A DNA stretch of 64,000 nucleotides from Denitrobaculum sp965232285 (GCA_965232285.1 CBDDPL010000004.1:744001-808000); one strand, 5' to 3'; shown: positions 18,294-26,805, counted from the stretch's first letter. Notes: generated from the sequence alone by a model not told the origin. Made by a program: numbers and translations.

Positions 18294-18860
18294 TCAGGCT
18301 GCGCTGGCTTCCTCGGCAGACCAGACGTTCGCCTGAAAGGCATTGTCCAGCGGCGTCTCCGCGACGTGGTTCGTGTAGTTGGACAGGGTCTTGAGCGCGG
18401 TGCCCAGGATCACTTCCAGGATGTTCTGCTGATTGTAGCCAGCGGACAGGAACGCGGCGACGTCGGCTTCGGACGGCCAGCCGCGGCTCTCGTTGATGAC
18501 GATTGCGAACCGTCGTAGGGCTTCCAGTTTCGCGTCGGCGATGGGCGTGTTCTCCCGCAGGGCGGTGACCACATCCGCTGGCACGCCGGACATCTGCGAA
18601 ATGGTCGTGTGGGCGGCCATGCAGTAGACGCAGCCGTTCAAACGGTTGTTGGTCATGAGAATGATCTGGCGCTCGGTCTCGCTGAAGCTGGTTTTGTCGA
18701 AGATACCGGCGAGCGTCATATAGCCCTCAAGCAGGGCCGGGGCCTCGGCCATTCCGGCAAGGAGATTCGGGACGAAGCTGTAGGCTTTTTGGGCCGCCGT
18801 CAGGAAGCCTTTGCTTGTTTCAGGTGCGGATTCGATGCTGTGTACGGGAAAGCTTGACAT
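18294..18860 (-). CDS. AhpD-like carboxymuconolactone decarboxylase family protein
   Basis: A 188-residue member of the CMD/alkylhydroperoxidase AhpD fold. The signature is NGCVYC with Cys77, Cys80 and His84, the redox-active pair and its His in AhpD. Members reduce peroxides with a thiol partner, and the thioredoxin-fold gene downstream could be that partner. Two operator-like sequences lie just upstream of the start (18875-18890 and 18912-18927) and a third lies before the neighbouring TetR gene, so it is probably derepressed under electrophile or oxidative stress. Confidence 0.88.
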   Translation of the reverse strand: MSSFPVHSIESAPETSKGFLTAAQKAYSFVPNLLAGMAEAPALLEGYMTLAGIFDKTSFSETERQIILMTNNRLNGCVYCMAAHTTISQMSGVPADVVTALRENTPIADAKLEALRRFAIVINESRGWPSEADVAAFLSAGYNQQNILEVILGTALKTLSNYTNHVAETPLDNAFQANVWSAEEASAA

Positions 18861-18874
18861 TGTCTGATCCTTTT

Positions 18875-18890
18875 TTGACTAATTGGTCTA
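18875..18890. promoter_or_regulatory. NemR-type operator 1 (AhpD-like gene)
   Basis: TTGACTAATTGGTCTA is a palindrome of 6-4-6 layout. It matches TAGACC-N4-GGTCTA, the known E. coli NemR box, perfectly in one half and at four of six bases in the other. It ends 15 bases upstream of the AhpD-like start codon. Confidence 0.6.
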
Positions 18891-18911
18891 AACAAGGCTG
18901 ATATGGGGGTT

Positions 18912-18927
18912 TAGATCGATCGGTCAA
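18912..18927. promoter_or_regulatory. NemR-type operator 2 (AhpD-like gene)
   Basis: TAGATCGATCGGTCAA has the same 6-4-6 layout as operator 1 and is centred 37 bases from it. Confidence 0.55.
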
Positions 18928-19030
18928 TATTGGCTGTGCAGATTTTTTTTGCGCGAGGCTTAAGCGTCACCGAGAAGTTGATCCGGCGGCGATCGGAACC
19001 TGGCGCGTTTTGTCTTTGGGGGTGGGTGCG

Positions 19031-19615
19031 TTAAGCGGAGACGAGGCGGATCGCCTGATCGGCGGAAGCCCGCAGGCTTTTTTCGTCAAAGGCCCCCCGT
19101 GCCATGACCCGGATGCCGACGAAGAGGCTGACCAGAGACTTCGCTGTCTCGGCCGCAGGGATGTCCTTGGGGATCTCGCCTTTACCCTGACCCTGCTCGA
19201 TCATATCGCGAAAGAAGCCCTCAAGTTCACCCATGCCGTTGCGCACGATCTTCTGGACTTCCGGCTCATGATGCGGCAGTTCGAGGGCCGTGTTTACCAG
19301 GAAACAGCCCTTTTTCTCCGTGTCCTGGATCGACTCCTGGACCAGCCCGTCGAAGAGGGTCCGGATCGCCAGCAACGGCTCGCCCATCGCGGCGAGCCTG
19401 GTCAGGGTCGCCTTGCGGTTGCCCGTATCGTAGCGCAGCAGAGCTTCGACGAAGAGGGCCTGTTTGCCGCCGAAAGCATTGTAAAGACTGCCCCTGTTAA
19501 TGCCGGTCGCTTCGATCAGGTCGTTCAGGGAAGAGCCGATATAGCCTTTGCGCCAGAACAGCTTCATGGCGTCATCGGTGGCCTTCGCCATATCGAAGGA
19601 TTTTTCCCAGGGCAT
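19031..19615 (-). CDS. TetR-family repressor, NemR-like
   Basis: A 194-residue one-domain regulator. The N-terminal helix-turn-helix reads SSLNDLIEATGINRGSLYNAFGGKQALFVEAL; the ligand domain has KKGCFLVNTALEL with a single Cys near residue 101, and this KGC segment is typical of the AcuR/NemR-like group that senses reactive electrophiles. The frame runs open another 130 codons upstream, but the ATG at 19615 gives the usual N-terminus. An operator-like palindrome lies at 19646-19661. It shares strand with, and lies upstream of, the AhpD-like gene it probably controls. Confidence 0.85.
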   Translation of the reverse strand: MPWEKSFDMAKATDDAMKLFWRKGYIGSSLNDLIEATGINRGSLYNAFGGKQALFVEALLRYDTGNRKATLTRLAAMGEPLLAIRTLFDGLVQESIQDTEKKGCFLVNTALELPHHEPEVQKIVRNGMGELEGFFRDMIEQGQGKGEIPKDIPAAETAKSLVSLFVGIRVMARGAFDEKSLRASADQAIRLVSA

Positions 19616-19645
19616 GTCCTTTACCGCTCTCGTCCGGTCCGTGTT

Positions 19646-19661
19646 TTGATCGATTGGTAAA
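19646..19661. promoter_or_regulatory. NemR-type operator 3 (autoregulation)
   Basis: TTGATCGATTGGTAAA, the same 6-4-6 palindrome as the two sites before the AhpD-like gene, 30 bases upstream of the TetR start. Confidence 0.5.
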
Positions 19662-19799
19662 AATATAGTGCGTTTGGGGCCTTGATGATAGTGCTGCGCC
19701 TTTCTGTCAAAGCCGGGGTGAGTCTTGTGGTGCGGGCAGGGACCTGAGTCTGACACTTCCTGCTTTGCAAAGTCGATGGTGAGAGGGACAATAATAATT

Positions 19800-20297
19800 G
19801 TGGAAATCGAAACCGCCCGTCTTCTGCTCCGTCCACCGCTTCTCGCCGATGTACCGGCGTTGTTTTCCTTCCTCGGCGACCCTGAGGCCATGCGCCATAC
19901 CCATCTCGATAAAAGTCTGCGCGGCTGCCGGCGGCGGATTGCGCTGCACGAGCGACGGCGTCGGCGGGATGGTTGCGCGCCCTGGACGGTCGTCGACAGG
20001 GACGATGGCCGGATCATCGGCTGGGGCGGGCTCTACGAAGATCCCTTTGATCCTGGCTGGGGGCCGGAGGTCGGCTATGCCTTTCATCCCGATGTCTGGG
20101 GCAGGGGTTACGCCACGGAACTGGTGGCGGCTGCCCTGAGCATCGCTGATGATGTGTTGGCGCTGCCGCTGGTGAAGGCCTTCGCCAGTCCCGACAACGG
20201 GGCTTCTCGGCGGGTTCTGGAGAAGTGCGGTTTCCGGGAGGAGAGGTTCGTTCCGGAGATGGGACGTTTGTTGTTTCATCGCCCATGTCCTAATTAA
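19800..20297 (+). CDS. GNAT acetyltransferase (RimJ/RimL type)
   Basis: Acetyl-CoA-dependent N-acetyltransferase, about 165 residues. It opens with the family N-terminus EIETARLLLRPP. The acetyl-CoA motif A is GYAFHPDVWGRGYATELVAAAL, followed by AFASPDNGASRRVLEKCGFREE. I chose the GTG at 19800, which gives this standard N-terminus and has GAGAGGG upstream; an ATG at 19776 is possible. The substrate is unknown. It runs divergently from the TetR gene and is followed 25 bases later by a second acetyltransferase gene. Confidence 0.85.
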   Translation: MEIETARLLLRPPLLADVPALFSFLGDPEAMRHTHLDKSLRGCRRRIALHERRRRRDGCAPWTVVDRDDGRIIGWGGLYEDPFDPGWGPEVGYAFHPDVWGRGYATELVAAALSIADDVLALPLVKAFASPDNGASRRVLEKCGFREERFVPEMGRLLFHRPCPN

Positions 20298-20322
20298 AAC
20301 GCGTCCTGCTTGAGGAGCCGAT

Positions 20323-20862
20323 ATGAACCTGAAGAACGACAGGGTCCGTGTTCGTGACTTGGCTTTGGAGGACGAAGAAACCTACTGCGCCATCCTGGCC
20401 GATCCGCGTGTCTCGGGAAGCCTGCGCGGAAGCGTGCGCCCGGGCGGGCCGCTGCGCCTGCTGTCCGGCCTGACCGCGGCGGAGCGATCCGAGAAGTTTC
20501 ATCACACTCTAGCGCTGAGGGTCGCCGGCAAGCCCGGTTGCTTCGCGGTGGAGGATCTTCGTCGTGAAGACTTCATCGGTGTGGTTGGTTCCTACGACAT
20601 CGACCGGGAAAGACTGGGGCTGACCTACTGGATCGCAGCCGCGCAGCAGGGGCGCGGTATCGGGACAGCTCTGCTGGAACTCTACTGCCGGCCGGCACTT
20701 CGGCACTTTGGCCGGCGCTACCTCATCGCCAATGTCGCCCGGGACAATCCGGCCTCTGCAGCCGCCGTTCGGAAAGCTGGCTTCCAACCGTCACGTTTCG
20801 ACGATGACCCGGGCTTCGGCCTCATTGAAGCGCGGCAGCTTTTCGAACTGGCGCTCGACTAA
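20323..20862 (+). CDS. GNAT acetyltransferase (RimJ/RimL type), second copy
   Basis: A second, only distantly similar acetyltransferase of 179 residues, with a good GAGGAG ribosome site. Motif A is LTYWIAAAQQGRGIGTALLELYC, then NVARDNPASAAAVRKAGFQPS. The middle carries an unusual Arg/Gly-rich stretch (RVSGSLRGSVRPGGPLRLLSG). The substrate is unknown. The pair with the gene upstream suggests a two-gene operon. Confidence 0.84.
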   Translation: MNLKNDRVRVRDLALEDEETYCAILADPRVSGSLRGSVRPGGPLRLLSGLTAAERSEKFHHTLALRVAGKPGCFAVEDLRREDFIGVVGSYDIDRERLGLTYWIAAAQQGRGIGTALLELYCRPALRHFGRRYLIANVARDNPASAAAVRKAGFQPSRFDDDPGFGLIEARQLFELALD

Positions 20863-21010
20863 GGGTAGTGTGCAGCCTTTGCCGATCACGCGATTGCCAT
20901 CCGCCCGCGCTTCTCACGGGAGGGGCAAGCTGTCATGATGCAGATCGTTCCGGCGGGATCTCCGCCGCTCCTTCAAGACCAAAAAATAACAGATTGGGAG
21001 GATAGTTGAG

Positions 21011-22084
21011 ATGATTCCTTTGCCACGCTTCAGCCGTTTCTGCGCTCTCGCCATGACGGCGGCCTTGCCGCTCGCTCTTTCCGGTGGCGCTGCCCAAGCG
21101 GTCAATGACGAACCCCTGACCCAGAACTGGGCGCCCAGTGAATGGGGTGCCGACGACAAGGCGGGTTCGGTCAACCGCACGACGCCGGAGATGGTGTTGA
21201 AGGCGGCGACATTGGTGAAGCAGGGGAAGGTCGCGACGCTGGGCAAGACCTACCAGCAGGACGCGCCGGCCTTCGGTTCGCGCGGCTGGCGCCTGACCAT
21301 CCCGGGCATGCCCTCGGGCGGTCCTTTCGGCGACCAGAAACTGGTTTACAACGACGAATACATCTCTACCGAGATTGGTCAGATCGGCACCCAGTTTGAC
21401 GGGCCCGGCCATATCGGCGTGATCACCTCCAAGGGCCATTTCTTCTACAACGGCCGCTTCATGGAAGACCCGGACGTCACCGCCTACGGCCTGGGACCGC
21501 TGGGCGTCGAGCATGTCGCCGAAAAGGGCTTCGTCTGCCGCGGCGTGCTGCTGGACGGTGAAGCCTACAACGGCGGCGCCATGCCGATCCCGACCTCGCG
21601 TGAGAAGACCGATCCGGGCATCGTCTCCGCCGCCGACATCGAGGCCATGGTCGAACGCCAGGGCATCGATCCGATCCAGGAGGGCGACTGCGTCTTCCTG
21701 CACACCGGTCACGGCAACATCTGGCATCCGACGGACTGGGACAGCTTCGATGCGGAGGAGAAGAAGCAGCGGGTCGCCAAGTTCAACTCCGGCGAACCGG
21801 GCTTCGGTCTCTCCGGTTGCCTCTACCTGGCCGAGCGCAACATCATCCTCTGGGGCGCGGACACCTGGGGCTCCGAGGCGGTCGGTCCGGGCTTCGGTGG
21901 CGAGAACGACCAGCCCTTCGAATGCCATATCGAGATGATGACCAAGCGCGGCATCTGGAATATCGAGAACCTGGATCTCACCCAACTGGCCGCGGACAAG
22001 GCCTACGAGTTCCTCTTCGTCTGGTCGCCCCTGAAGATGAAGGGCGCCACCGGCTCGCCGGGCAATCCGGTAGCGCTCTACTGA
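21011..22084 (+). CDS. Secreted cyclase-family (kynurenine formamidase-like) hydrolase
   Basis: Metal-dependent hydrolase of the Cyclase family (PF04199 type), 357 residues with a Sec signal peptide (about residues 1-30, cut after AAQA). The conserved HxGTHxDxPxH motif appears as QIGTQFDGPGHIGV, so the first His and the mid His are Gln; this variant is known in part of the family. A later conserved patch is CVFLHTGHGNIW. Export to the periplasm makes true kynurenine breakdown unlikely. It is followed by a good hairpin terminator and is not in an obvious operon. Confidence 0.82.
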   Translation: MIPLPRFSRFCALAMTAALPLALSGGAAQAVNDEPLTQNWAPSEWGADDKAGSVNRTTPEMVLKAATLVKQGKVATLGKTYQQDAPAFGSRGWRLTIPGMPSGGPFGDQKLVYNDEYISTEIGQIGTQFDGPGHIGVITSKGHFFYNGRFMEDPDVTAYGLGPLGVEHVAEKGFVCRGVLLDGEAYNGGAMPIPTSREKTDPGIVSAADIEAMVERQGIDPIQEGDCVFLHTGHGNIWHPTDWDSFDAEEKKQRVAKFNSGEPGFGLSGCLYLAERNIILWGADTWGSEAVGPGFGGENDQPFECHIEMMTKRGIWNIENLDLTQLAADKAYEFLFVWSPLKMKGATGSPGNPVALY

Positions 22085-22103
22085 GCCTGTCGGTCTGACA
22101 TGA

Positions 22104-22133
22104 AAACGGCGGCTCCTCAGTGGGCCGCCGTTT
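22104..22133. terminator. Hairpin terminator after the cyclase-family gene
   Basis: A perfect 10-bp stem, AAACGGCGGC (22104-22113) with its complement at 22124-22133, and a ten-base loop. A/T ends on both sides suit bidirectional use; it lies between two converging genes. Confidence 0.65.
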
Positions 22134-22134
22134 A

Positions 22135-23298
22135 TCACTGTGTTTTTTCTGGGCTCTTATCTGCAAAGAGGTCCATGCTTTTTAGCTCGTTGAATAATCT
22201 GTCTGATTCAGAAATGATCTTCGGGGTATCATACTCGATATCGAAAATCTTAAACATGCTGTCGACAGAAAAATAGGTGCTCGTAAATACCAATAGAAAA
22301 TGATGAAATAGATGCTCGATCGCGTTATCAAAGTTAGAGTTGGGATTGCTAGATAGAGATGGTTGCCAGAAGTAGTTGGCACCAAAATGGCTGCCATGAA
22401 TGACTTCTGAAGCGTCTCTGTAAACGCTAAAATTGGCGGTTGCTAGACCCCAAGCTACGGATTTTCCATACTTATCACACACGATCTCAATCTTCTGATC
22501 TCTCGTCTCGCGAGCCCACATTTTGATTTCCTTGCCCTTCTTTGTAGTGAACATCTTTAGTGCGTCTTGAAGCCCAGGAATTGAAGAAGGGTTAGGTGCG
22601 TTCGTATGCTGGATTTGTATTCGTGTATTGGCGACTTCCGCCTCGCGGTTTAGGTCACGATAGTATTTTTGAAGTGTATATTGTCGTGCGAGGTGTGCCA
22701 CCTTTGGGCCCGAAGCCATAATGAATGCTACATTTATGGTGGCTTCAACAACGGAACGAGCGATCGAATAGCAGTCTCGGACAGTCATATCTGTGCTGTC
22801 TGACAGCTGATGAATCGAGTGTATTGAAACTCCGATCGCTTGAATCATCATTATCACTGTGTCGATGATCTCACGCTCTTCAGCAAGTTTTTCTGAGCGG
22901 CGAACTATATCTTTGGAAGATGTGTGAAGTCCGTGCAACAAATAATCCACAATACGAGCTTGTCTAATTGAGAGGTCTCTTAAGTCCTCTTTCCACTTCA
23001 GGTATTCGTGTGATTCAGGAGATAACTTTGAAGTGTCAGGTTTCTTTGCTTTGCTTTCGATTGAGTGCAAGCCTTCTAAAGCTGCAATACGCCGAGCTAG
23101 TATTTCCGTGTTTCCGGTGCCGCAATGCAGTGTTCCGTCTGGATTGCACTGAATTGCGACCCACTTATTGATCCTCTCGCACTCCGCGATATGCACAATG
23201 TTTTCATTTGGCAGTAAGGCGTTGGCGTCTGATGTGTATAGCGGTGCTTTGTTTTCTTTGTGCTGTATGCCGGCTTTAGTTTGTTTCTCGTCGCTCAT
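22135..23298 (-). CDS. Unrecognised AT-rich gene product, 387 residues
   Basis: A full-length open frame whose base composition is clearly lower in GC than its surroundings, with many AAA, AAT and ATA codons; the sign is recent transfer. The protein is hydrophilic and mostly helical, without signal peptide. A middle segment (about 165-215, RDCYSIARSVVEATINVAFIMAS then AHLARQYTLQKYYRDL) recalls the DUF5677-like group of proteins found in defence and mobile regions, but I cannot confirm this. It stands alone. A 45-base perfect palindrome lies 87 bases before its start. Confidence 0.6.
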   Translation of the reverse strand: MSDEKQTKAGIQHKENKAPLYTSDANALLPNENIVHIAECERINKWVAIQCNPDGTLHCGTGNTEILARRIAALEGLHSIESKAKKPDTSKLSPESHEYLKWKEDLRDLSIRQARIVDYLLHGLHTSSKDIVRRSEKLAEEREIIDTVIMMIQAIGVSIHSIHQLSDSTDMTVRDCYSIARSVVEATINVAFIMASGPKVAHLARQYTLQKYYRDLNREAEVANTRIQIQHTNAPNPSSIPGLQDALKMFTTKKGKEIKMWARETRDQKIEIVCDKYGKSVAWGLATANFSVYRDASEVIHGSHFGANYFWQPSLSSNPNSNFDNAIEHLFHHFLLVFTSTYFSVDSMFKIFDIEYDTPKIISESDRLFNELKSMDLFADKSPEKTQ

Positions 23299-23384
23299 CG
23301 GAACCTCAAAAAAGCTCTCATCTGTGCTGAGGGTATTGCGCTAACGTTAGGCATGTTCCGGAGAAATTTTCAACTTTTTGTAGT

Positions 23385-23429
23385 GTTAAAGTGTTGCGGT
23401 CCTACTGTGTAGGACCGCAACACTTTAAC
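23385..23429. repeat. Perfect 21-bp inverted repeat with 3-base loop
   Basis: Bases 23385-23405 are exactly complementary to 23409-23429. The loop is TGT. The arms begin GTTAAAGTG. Neither side has a run of T, so it is not a standard terminator for the glyoxalase-fold gene that ends at 23468. It marks the right edge of the AT-rich segment that holds the foreign gene. Confidence 0.85.
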
Positions 23430-23467
23430 TGTGTGTGATCATCGCTTGCTTTGTTACTTTTGATCAT

Positions 23468-23893
23468 TCATGCCGGCACCGCATCCGCCGCGTACTGCTT
23501 CAGGAATTCTTCGCTCGGCGGGATCGGTTTGATGACGTCGATCAGCACGCCATTGGGGTCCTGGGTGATGAAGTGGCGCTGGCCGAAGGGCTCGTCGCGC
23601 AGGGGGAGGAGGAGGGTCAGGCCTGCGGCCCGGGCCTTGTCGTACTCGGCGTCGACGTCCTCGACCTCGAAGTTGATGATCAGGCCCGACACCTTTCCAC
23701 GGCCGGACTGCGGGACGGTCTCGTGATCGCCCTGCAGGATCGCGATGTTGACCTTTTCGTCTTCACGGGACTGCAGATGGACGTACCAGTCGCTTTCAAA
23801 GCTCGGCGCGAAACTGAAATGCTCCTGATAGAAGCGGGCGGTTCCGGCCACATCATCGGTCATGATCACCGGATAGAACTGGGTGCACTTCAT
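23468..23893 (-). CDS. Glyoxalase/VOC-fold protein
   Basis: A 141-residue vicinal-oxygen-chelate protein of the glyoxalase/dioxygenase/antibiotic-resistance superfamily. It opens with CTQFYPVIMTDDVAGTARFYQEHFSF and the second beta-alpha module has LIINFEVEDVDAEYDKARAAGL and FITQDPNGVLIDVI, ending in the VOC Asp-Pro-Asn-Gly turn. The substrate is not known. It is divergent from a TetR gene only 68 bases away. Two identical palindromes in that gap make it the likely target of the repressor. Confidence 0.85.
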   Translation of the reverse strand: MKCTQFYPVIMTDDVAGTARFYQEHFSFAPSFESDWYVHLQSREDEKVNIAILQGDHETVPQSGRGKVSGLIINFEVEDVDAEYDKARAAGLTLLLPLRDEPFGQRHFITQDPNGVLIDVIKPIPPSEEFLKQYAADAVPA

Positions 23894-23917
23894 GGCTTTC
23901 CTCGTTGCTGCGATTAA

Positions 23918-23960
23918 CATACAATCTGTATGTAAATGATAAAAACATACAGGCTGTATG
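23918..23960. promoter_or_regulatory. Twin TetR operators, CATACA-N3-TGTATG
   Basis: Two perfect 15-base palindromes with the same arms (CATACA and TGTATG) lie at 23918-23932 and 23946-23960, 28 bases centre to centre, in the gap between the VOC gene and the TetR gene. The second ends one base before the repressor start codon. Confidence 0.8.
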
Positions 23961-23961
23961 T

Positions 23962-24609
23962 ATGCAAGAAGATTCGCATTCCGCTCCGAACGACGCGTCT
24001 GTCCCGAAGGGAGGCCGCCGCTCCAACAAGGCCCGGACCGAGGCGACCCGCGCCGCCCTGATCGCCGCCGCACGGGCGCTCTTCGTTGAAAAGGGCTATG
24101 CCGAGACCGGCACACCGGAGATCGTCGCGGCGGCCCAGGTCACCCGCGGCGCGCTCTATCATCACTTCGCCGACAAGGCGGATCTTTTCCGGGCGACGGT
24201 GGAGCAGGAGGCCGGGGCCGTGGCGGCGCAGATCGAACGCGATACGCGGAACCCGGCCTCGGCTCTGGAGGCCATGATTGCCGGGACGGAGGCCTATTTT
24301 GCCGCCATGTCCGTGCCGGGCCGGGCGCGCCTGCTGCTGTTGGACGGGCCCGCCGTGCTGGGTCATGGCGAGATGGCGAGGATCGACCGGGAGACCGGCG
24401 GCGAAGAACTGCGTCAGGGGCTGGCCTTCGCGGTCGAGGAAGGCGTGCTCGAAGCCGTGCCTTTGGATGCCTTGACCCAGGTGCTTTCCGCGGCTTTCGA
24501 CCGGGCGGCGCTGGCCATTGCGGCGGGTGAGCCGGCGGAGGCCTACAAACAGGCCGTCCGCACTCTGCTGGCTGCGCTCTTTTCTAAGTCCGGCAAAGAC
24601 GCGCTTTAG
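23962..24609 (+). CDS. TetR-family repressor of the VOC gene
   Basis: A 215-residue TetR protein. The helix-turn-helix reads TPEIVAAAQVTRGALYHHFADKADLFRATV; the C-terminal domain is the TetR_C type with RARLLLLDGPAVLGHGEM. The ATG at 23962 fits the operator layout; an earlier in-frame start would overlap both operators. It probably represses both itself and the divergent VOC gene. The inducer is unknown. Confidence 0.9.
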   Translation: MQEDSHSAPNDASVPKGGRRSNKARTEATRAALIAAARALFVEKGYAETGTPEIVAAAQVTRGALYHHFADKADLFRATVEQEAGAVAAQIERDTRNPASALEAMIAGTEAYFAAMSVPGRARLLLLDGPAVLGHGEMARIDRETGGEELRQGLAFAVEEGVLEAVPLDALTQVLSAAFDRAALAIAAGEPAEAYKQAVRTLLAALFSKSGKDAL

Positions 24610-24785
24610 ACGATCGCTGCGGCTTGCTCTCACACTGCGGCTCTGTTAGAAATTGCCCGCCGTCAGGGCGGCATCCGGGTCCGCGGAAAGCGCTTGCAGC
24701 ACCTTGTTGATCAGATGCGAACGATCTGGTTTTTCTTCTTAATCCCAAATCAGCGGGCCGTTGGGATGCGTTAAGAGGAAAACCA

Positions 24786-26294
24786 ATGACCGCTGATCTT
24801 ATACCCCAGCTCGAAAAACTGCGCGCCGCCGCCAAGCGCCTGAAGAAAGCCTTCGCTGCCGGCGACCAAAAGGCACAGGAACGCCTTCGCGCCGTCCTGC
24901 CGGATCGCAGCGACCCCAGGCACGCCGACTTCCTGCACGTGGTTGCCCGTGAAGAGGGCCACGAGAGCTGGCCGAAACTGAAGTTCGCCCTGGAGACGGC
25001 GGCGATGAACCGGGACGAGCGGGCCGAGCGTTTGAAGCAGGCGCTCTATTTCGGCCAGAACTGGGTGATCGACAAACTCTTGGCGGACGATCCGGACCTG
25101 CCGAAACACAACCTCGGTCTGGAGATCGCGCTCTACGACCTGACCGCGGTGCGCGCGGCGCTGGCGCAGCGGCCGGAATCGGCCAGCGAAGAGATCGGCG
25201 TTCGCCGGCCGATCCTCCACCTGGCGTTCTCCAGGTACATCCACAAGGCGCCGGAGAAGCGGGGTGACATGTTGGCCATTGCCGGGCTGTTGCTCGCGCA
25301 GGGCGCCGATCCCAACGACGGTTATGCGGCCGAGCCCGGCAGCGATCACAAGCTTTCGGCGCTCTATGGCGCGCTGGGCCATGCCGATAATATGCCGCTG
25401 GCGGAATGGCTGCTGGAACACGGCGCCGATCCGAACGATGACGAGAGTCTCTATCACGCCATGGAACTCGGTCATCGCGAAGGGCTGAAGCTCCTGATCA
25501 AACACGGCGTGAGGACCAGTGGCACCAACGCCCTGCCGCGCGCGCTGGATTTCGATGATCTCGAAGCGGTGCGCCTGCTGCTGGAGCACGGCGCGGATCC
25601 GAACGAGGCGGTCACGGGGCACCCGAGCGGACAGCCGGTCGACAGCATCCCTGCCTTGCATCAGGCCGCGCGCCGTTGGCGCTCGGGGGATTTCATCCAT
25701 CTTCTGCTCGACCATGGCGCCGACCCGCAGGCCGTCTGGGAATCCCACGGGCCCTACGCCATGGCCCGGATCTACGGCAACGTTTCGGCGGCGAAAGCGT
25801 TTGAAGACCGCGGCTTCGCCACAGCCCTGTCCGACAGTGAACAGGCCCTGGCGGACTGCGCGGAAGGCAAAGTCCCCGCAGGCGGGATCGATCCGGCAAC
25901 CCTGAGCAAGGAAGATCGGTTGCTGATCACACGCATGGCCCATGAACCGGCGTGTCTCGATCACATCAGGACTCTGATCGCAGCGGGCTTCGATCCCAAT
26001 CAGACCGACGAGATGGAACTGACCGCTCTGCAGGCGGCCGGCTGGCAGGGACTCTCGGACCTGGTCGCCTTCCTGCTCACGCAGAAACCGGATCTCGAGC
26101 ACGTCAATGCCTACGGCGGGAATGCCCTCTCCACGGTGATCCATGGTGCCGAGCATTCGCCCGATCGCGCGACGCGGGATCACATCGGCTGTGCCCGCCT
26201 GCTGCTGGAGGCCGGTGCCACCTTCCGGCGGGAGAACCTGCCGCATGTGGGTGACGAGGCCATGGCCGCGTTCCTGGAGGATTGGCTTTCGTAG
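24786..26294 (+). CDS. Ankyrin-repeat protein
   Basis: A 502-residue cytoplasmic protein with a run of ankyrin-type repeats. Examples are LLLAQGADPNDGYA, AEWLLEHGADPNDDESLYHAM, VRLLLEHGADPNEAV and IHLLLDHGADPQAV, each about 33 residues. The first 80 residues are helical and charged (KRLKKAFAAGDQKAQERLRAVL, then DFLHVVAREEGHESWPKLKFAL), a pattern often placed before ankyrins in this type of bacterial protein. There is no signal peptide. A role as a protein-binding scaffold follows from the fold only. It is convergent with the tautomerase gene 21 bases downstream. Confidence 0.85.
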   Translation: MTADLIPQLEKLRAAAKRLKKAFAAGDQKAQERLRAVLPDRSDPRHADFLHVVAREEGHESWPKLKFALETAAMNRDERAERLKQALYFGQNWVIDKLLADDPDLPKHNLGLEIALYDLTAVRAALAQRPESASEEIGVRRPILHLAFSRYIHKAPEKRGDMLAIAGLLLAQGADPNDGYAAEPGSDHKLSALYGALGHADNMPLAEWLLEHGADPNDDESLYHAMELGHREGLKLLIKHGVRTSGTNALPRALDFDDLEAVRLLLEHGADPNEAVTGHPSGQPVDSIPALHQAARRWRSGDFIHLLLDHGADPQAVWESHGPYAMARIYGNVSAAKAFEDRGFATALSDSEQALADCAEGKVPAGGIDPATLSKEDRLLITRMAHEPACLDHIRTLIAAGFDPNQTDEMELTALQAAGWQGLSDLVAFLLTQKPDLEHVNAYGGNALSTVIHGAEHSPDRATRDHIGCARLLLEAGATFRRENLPHVGDEAMAAFLEDWLS

Positions 26295-26315
26295 CTCGCC
26301 GCCGCGCGAAGCCGC

Positions 26316-26696
26316 TCAGGCGTATTGCGCCAGCCCGAGGCCGAAGGACCAGTTTTCCTTTGGTACCTCGGTTAAATTGATGAAGATATCTTCGGGCCGG
26401 AGACCCGGTTCGGCGGAAAGGCGCTCGGCGATCGCCGCGAAGAGCGCCTTTTTCTGCGCCAGACTTCGGGTGTTGTTGGCGGTGATCTGGATGATCACCA
26501 GATCGTCAGAGCGCTCGATACCCAGGTAGCTGGGGCCGAAGTCGAAGCCGGAGCCCTCATGCTCTGAGATCGTCATGAAGCGGTCGTCCTCCGGCACGTC
26601 GAAGCTCTCGCGCATGGCCTGATAGATCTGTTCCATGAGGGCGCGGCGATAGGCGGGGCTTTTCCCGGACTTAAGGGAAATTCGGGTCAGGGGCAT
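26316..26696 (-). CDS. Tautomerase-superfamily protein with catalytic Pro1
   Basis: A 126-residue protein that begins Met-Pro, so Pro1 becomes the catalytic base after Met removal, as in 4-oxalocrotonate tautomerase and MIF. Recognisable segments are KSGKSPAYRRALMEQIYQAMRESFDVPEDDRFMTISEH and RPEDIFINLTEVPKENWSFG. The frame extends seven codons earlier, but the Pro2 start with GGAGAG upstream is compelling. It is divergent from a LysR gene that is likely its regulator. The substrate is unknown. Confidence 0.9.
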   Translation of the reverse strand: MPLTRISLKSGKSPAYRRALMEQIYQAMRESFDVPEDDRFMTISEHEGSGFDFGPSYLGIERSDDLVIIQITANNTRSLAQKKALFAAIAERLSAEPGLRPEDIFINLTEVPKENWSFGLGLAQYA

Positions 26697-26805
26697 CGGA
26701 CTCTCCGATCTGTTCAAGGCTTGGTCAACTTCGCTGCTGGAAAATTAGGCCGCCTTCATACATGATGAAAACGAATTTATGTTATTTCTGTAATTATGAA
26801 TTCGC

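Noticed and set aside
23341..23352. CTAACGTTAGGC next to the AT-rich gene, resembling the GTTAGGC end of an integron attC site
   Set aside because: No matching second box, no integrase and no attC-like fold around the gene; the orientation relative to the gene is wrong for a cassette.
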